Source of the DNA: Cloacimonetes bacterium UBA4175 | GTDB lineage: Bacteria; Cloacimonadota; Cloacimonadia; Cloacimonadales; Cloacimonadaceae | Length of the DNA: 7,445 bases | Assembly: GCA_002379855.1 (NCBI GenBank) | Contig: DFUX01000056.1 | Span: 1-7,445, forward strand | Direction of reading: 5' to 3' | Part shown: in pieces, positions 5,582 to 7,445 of the stretch | How the letters are laid out: each line of letters begins with the position of its first letter | Numbering within the stretch: position 1 is the stretch's first letter | The notes under the pieces: model-generated | Told to the model about the DNA's origin: nothing | The model's database searches: none | What the model saw: the letters and a program-made list of their open reading frames with translations, nothing else | Translations under genes and position numbers: made by a program

Positions 5582-6910
5582 ATGAACGGCAGTCCCCGGC
5601 AGATCGACCTGCTCATCCAGGGCGGTATCATCCTCTGCATGGACGCGGAGCGGCGCGTTCTGGAAGGCCACTGCATCGCCATCGATAAAGGCCGCATCCT
5701 GGAGATTTGCCCCGACAGCGCGGACAAATACCAGCCAAAGCAAAGCATCAACGCCAGCGACTGCATCGTGATGCCGGGCCTGATCAACCTGCACACCCAT
5801 CTGGCGATGACCTACTTTCGCGGCCTGGCGGATGACCTGCCCCTGGAAAGGTGGCTCAATGACTATATCTGGCCGCTGGAAGCCCGCCTGCTGAACCGTG
5901 ACTTTATCTACCATGCCGCTCTGCACGGGGCGGCGGAGATGATCAAGAACGGCATCACCCAGATCAACGACATGTATTTCAACATGGCCGCCATCGCCGA
6001 CGCCTGCACCGCCGCGGGATTGAGGGCTGTGATCGGGGAAGTGGTGCTGGACAACGGCAGCAGCTCCCCCAAGAAGCGGGAGTTTGGCAGCATGGTGCTG
6101 GAATACCGGCAGCGCTACGCGGACAATCCCCTCATCGATTTCTGCCTGACGCCACATTCGATCTACGCCTGCTCGAGGGATTCTCTGGAGCAGGTCGTCC
6201 ACGCCTCCCGCAAGCACAATATCCTGCTGCACATGCACCTTTCCGAGACCCGCTCCGAGGTGGAGCAGTGCCAGAAAGAGCGCGGCTGCAAGCCCGTGCA
6301 ATATCTGAAAGAGATCGGTATGCTGGACTGCCCCGCTATCTACGCCCACGGCATCTGGCTGGATGAGGAGGAGATCGACCTGCTCTCCGGCACCCCCTCC
6401 AGCATCGCCATCTGCACGGACAGCAACCTGAAGCTGGCCTCCGGCATCCTGCCCCTCGCGTCCTATCTGAAAAAGGGGATAAACGCCTGTTTCGCCACCG
6501 ACGGCGTCGCCAGCAACAACAATCTGGACATCCTCGCCGAGATGGATTGCACCGCCAAGCTGCACAAGGCCATCACGGGCGATCCCTGTTTCCTGCCCGC
6601 GCCCCAGGTGCTGGCCATGGCCACCGTCGAAAGCGCCCGCGCCCTTGGCGTGGAGCGGCAACGCGGTTCGCTGGAAGCGGGCAAGGACGCCGACATCTGC
6701 ATCCTCTCGCTGAACGGAGTGGAAAGCCAGCCCCTCTACAATCCTTACTCCCAGGTGGTCTATAACCTTGGCTCCAAACAGGTTAGGGATGTGGTAATCC
6801 AGGGAGAGGTCGTGCTCCGGCATGGCGTGCTGCAAAAGCTGGATGAGGCCGAACTGCTTGGATTTTCCCGGCAATACCAGAATCAGATCAAGGCGGAACT
6901 CAAGCTGTGA
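5582..6910 (+). CDS. mtaD: 5'-methylthioadenosine / S-adenosylhomocysteine deaminase
   Basis: A 442-residue amidohydrolase-superfamily enzyme of the MtaD/TrzN-type group, expected to deaminate methylthioadenosine to methylthioinosine and often S-adenosylhomocysteine too. The N-terminal beta domain leads into MPGLINLHTHLAMTYFRGLA (64-83), with metal ligands His71 and His73. Further landmarks are Glu100 in IWPLEA, NDMYF (129-133), TPHSIYACS (190-198), HMHLSETRSEV (217-227) with His219 and Glu222, AHGIWL (255-260) with His256, SNLKLASG (281-288) and FATDGVASNNNLDILAEM (304-321) with the metal ligand Asp307. All expected catalytic positions are filled. The residues before SNLKLASG read CTD, where relatives usually have NP plus one residue. 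The gene starts 1 bp after the mtnA stop, with AGGG 5 bases before the ATG. The same two-gene neighbourhood is known in Pseudomonas aeruginosa. Other aryl-amine deaminases of the family cannot be excluded, but the mtnA link supports this one. Confidence 0.88.
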   Translation: MNGSPRQIDLLIQGGIILCMDAERRVLEGHCIAIDKGRILEICPDSADKYQPKQSINASDCIVMPGLINLHTHLAMTYFRGLADDLPLERWLNDYIWPLEARLLNRDFIYHAALHGAAEMIKNGITQINDMYFNMAAIADACTAAGLRAVIGEVVLDNGSSSPKKREFGSMVLEYRQRYADNPLIDFCLTPHSIYACSRDSLEQVVHASRKHNILLHMHLSETRSEVEQCQKERGCKPVQYLKEIGMLDCPAIYAHGIWLDEEEIDLLSGTPSSIAICTDSNLKLASGILPLASYLKKGINACFATDGVASNNNLDILAEMDCTAKLHKAITGDPCFLPAPQVLAMATVESARALGVERQRGSLEAGKDADICILSLNGVESQPLYNPYSQVVYNLGSKQVRDVVIQGEVVLRHGVLQKLDEAELLGFSRQYQNQIKAELKL

Positions 6911-7362
6911 AATCCATCAAAAACCGCCGCGCCACCCACGATTATCTGATCATCCAGAAATATGAAGCCGGTATCTCCCTGGCTGGCAGCGAAATCAAAT
7001 CCATCCGCGCCGGCAGGGTCAACTTCAAAGACAGCTATGCCCGCATCGAGGCGGGGGAATGCTGGCTGCTGAACCTGCACATCAGCCCCTGGGAAACAGC
7101 CGCCCATTTCAACCACGATCCCGACCGCAAAAGGCGTCTGCTACTCCACCGCCACGAGATTCGCCGCCTCAGGGCCAAAACCGAGGAGCAGGGCATGACC
7201 CTGGTGCCCCTGGAGCTCGTCATCAACGAAAAAGGGCTTTGCAAGGTCATTCTGGCGCTGGCCAAAGGGAAAAAGACCTACGACAAGCGGGAAAGCCTGC
7301 AAAAGAAAGACCTCGAACGCGAAAGGGAACGCGGCCACGGCCGGGATTACGGCAGGGATTAG
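6907..7362 (+). CDS. smpB: SsrA-binding protein SmpB
   Basis: A 151-residue RNA-binding protein that partners tmRNA in trans-translation, rescuing ribosomes stalled on broken mRNAs and tagging the unfinished protein. The family pattern is complete: NRRATHDYLI (6-15), EAGISLAGSEIKSIRAG (20-36), KDSYARIEAGECWLLNLHIS (41-60), NHDPDRKRRLLLHRHEI (69-85), EEQGMTLVPLEL (93-104) and the basic tail with ALAKGKKTYDKRE (116-128), followed by a KR/E/D-rich end that would form a helix on the ribosome. The start is a GTG overlapping the deaminase stop by four bases (GTGA, 6907-6910). No in-frame ATG is near, so the N-terminus is a few residues shorter than usual before NRRA. The tmRNA gene is not in the window. 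No clear terminator follows before the repeat at 7397. Confidence 0.96.
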   Translation: MKSIKNRRATHDYLIIQKYEAGISLAGSEIKSIRAGRVNFKDSYARIEAGECWLLNLHISPWETAAHFNHDPDRKRRLLLHRHEIRRLRAKTEEQGMTLVPLELVINEKGLCKVILALAKGKKTYDKRESLQKKDLERERERGHGRDYGRD

Positions 7363-7396
7363 CGGTCATCGCCTGATTTTAATACAAACCACAGCA

Positions 7397-7445
7397 GGTT
7401 CACGCAGATATACGCGGATTATTTGAGGGCTGCCGAAGTCTGTTC
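7397..7445 (+). repeat. Dispersed repeat, right copy, cut by the window end
   Basis: This is the inverted counterpart of 382-420. It begins GGTTCACGCAGAT, has one extra 10-base unit (ATACGCGGAT or equivalent phase), continues TATTTGAGGGC and ends TGCCGAAGTCTGTTC. The end lies inside the first hairpin of the cluster, so GGCA should follow if the copy is complete. It starts 35 bases past the smpB stop and has the same orientation relative to smpB as the left copy has to the phosphatase gene. The short stretch 7363-7396 before it shows no convincing terminator. Confidence 0.85.

Noticed and set aside
5525..6874. 449-codon open frame antisense to the deaminase gene
   Set aside because: The sense strand carries every amidohydrolase catalytic motif; the antisense product is a compositional shadow.
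7363..7396. Intrinsic terminator directly after smpB
   Set aside because: Only a 3-bp GCG/CGC stem is seen before ATTTTAAT, too weak to call.
382..7445. Composite transposon bounded by the inverted repeats
   Set aside because: The repeats are short parts of a hairpin element, no transposase is present between them, and the enclosed genes are ordinary chromosomal housekeeping functions.

Overview
The window is a compact stretch of bacterial chromosome, GC-rich by eye. It holds a six-gene block that diverges from one 100-bp promoter region, with repeat-rich intergenic DNA at both ends. The genes suggest a Gram-negative of the FCB superphylum, perhaps Cloacimonadota-like. The main hints are the style of the large YfhO-type membrane protein and intergenic repeats of the CACGCAGAT and ACAGGATC kind. 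This placement is an impression from sequence style and is not proven.

Left end (1-527): no credible gene. In order it holds a GGAT tandem array with 8-9 bp spacing (75-111), a REP-like element with a 13-bp stem (171-220), a dense cluster of seven perfect 7-8 bp stems (241-396), a half copy of the REP-like element (420-449) and a weaker palindrome (464-497). The last 49 bases of the window (7397-7445) repeat, in inverted orientation, the edge of the hairpin cluster at 382-420. The cluster is therefore probably the body of a dispersed element, and one copy lies after the 3' end of each transcription unit.

Minus-strand unit (1892 down to 528): a small hotdog-fold acyl-CoA thioesterase, followed 45 bp later by a one-domain Ppx/GppA-type phosphatase of the exopolyphosphatase / pppGpp phosphohydrolase family.

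Plus-strand unit (1993 to 7362): four tightly packed genes with gaps of 6 bp, 1 bp and a 4-bp overlap. They are a 14-helix YfhO-family membrane protein, mtnA (methylthioribose-1-phosphate isomerase), an amidohydrolase of the 5'-methylthioadenosine/S-adenosylhomocysteine deaminase family, and smpB (tmRNA-binding protein). The mtnA and deaminase pair suggests methionine salvage through methylthioinosine; the phosphorylase needed between them is not in the window. smpB shares the mRNA but belongs to ribosome rescue, a different process.

The genes are conventional families. The least explained signal is the hairpin-cluster element, its placement after gene ends, and the nested REP-like and short-period repeats around it.
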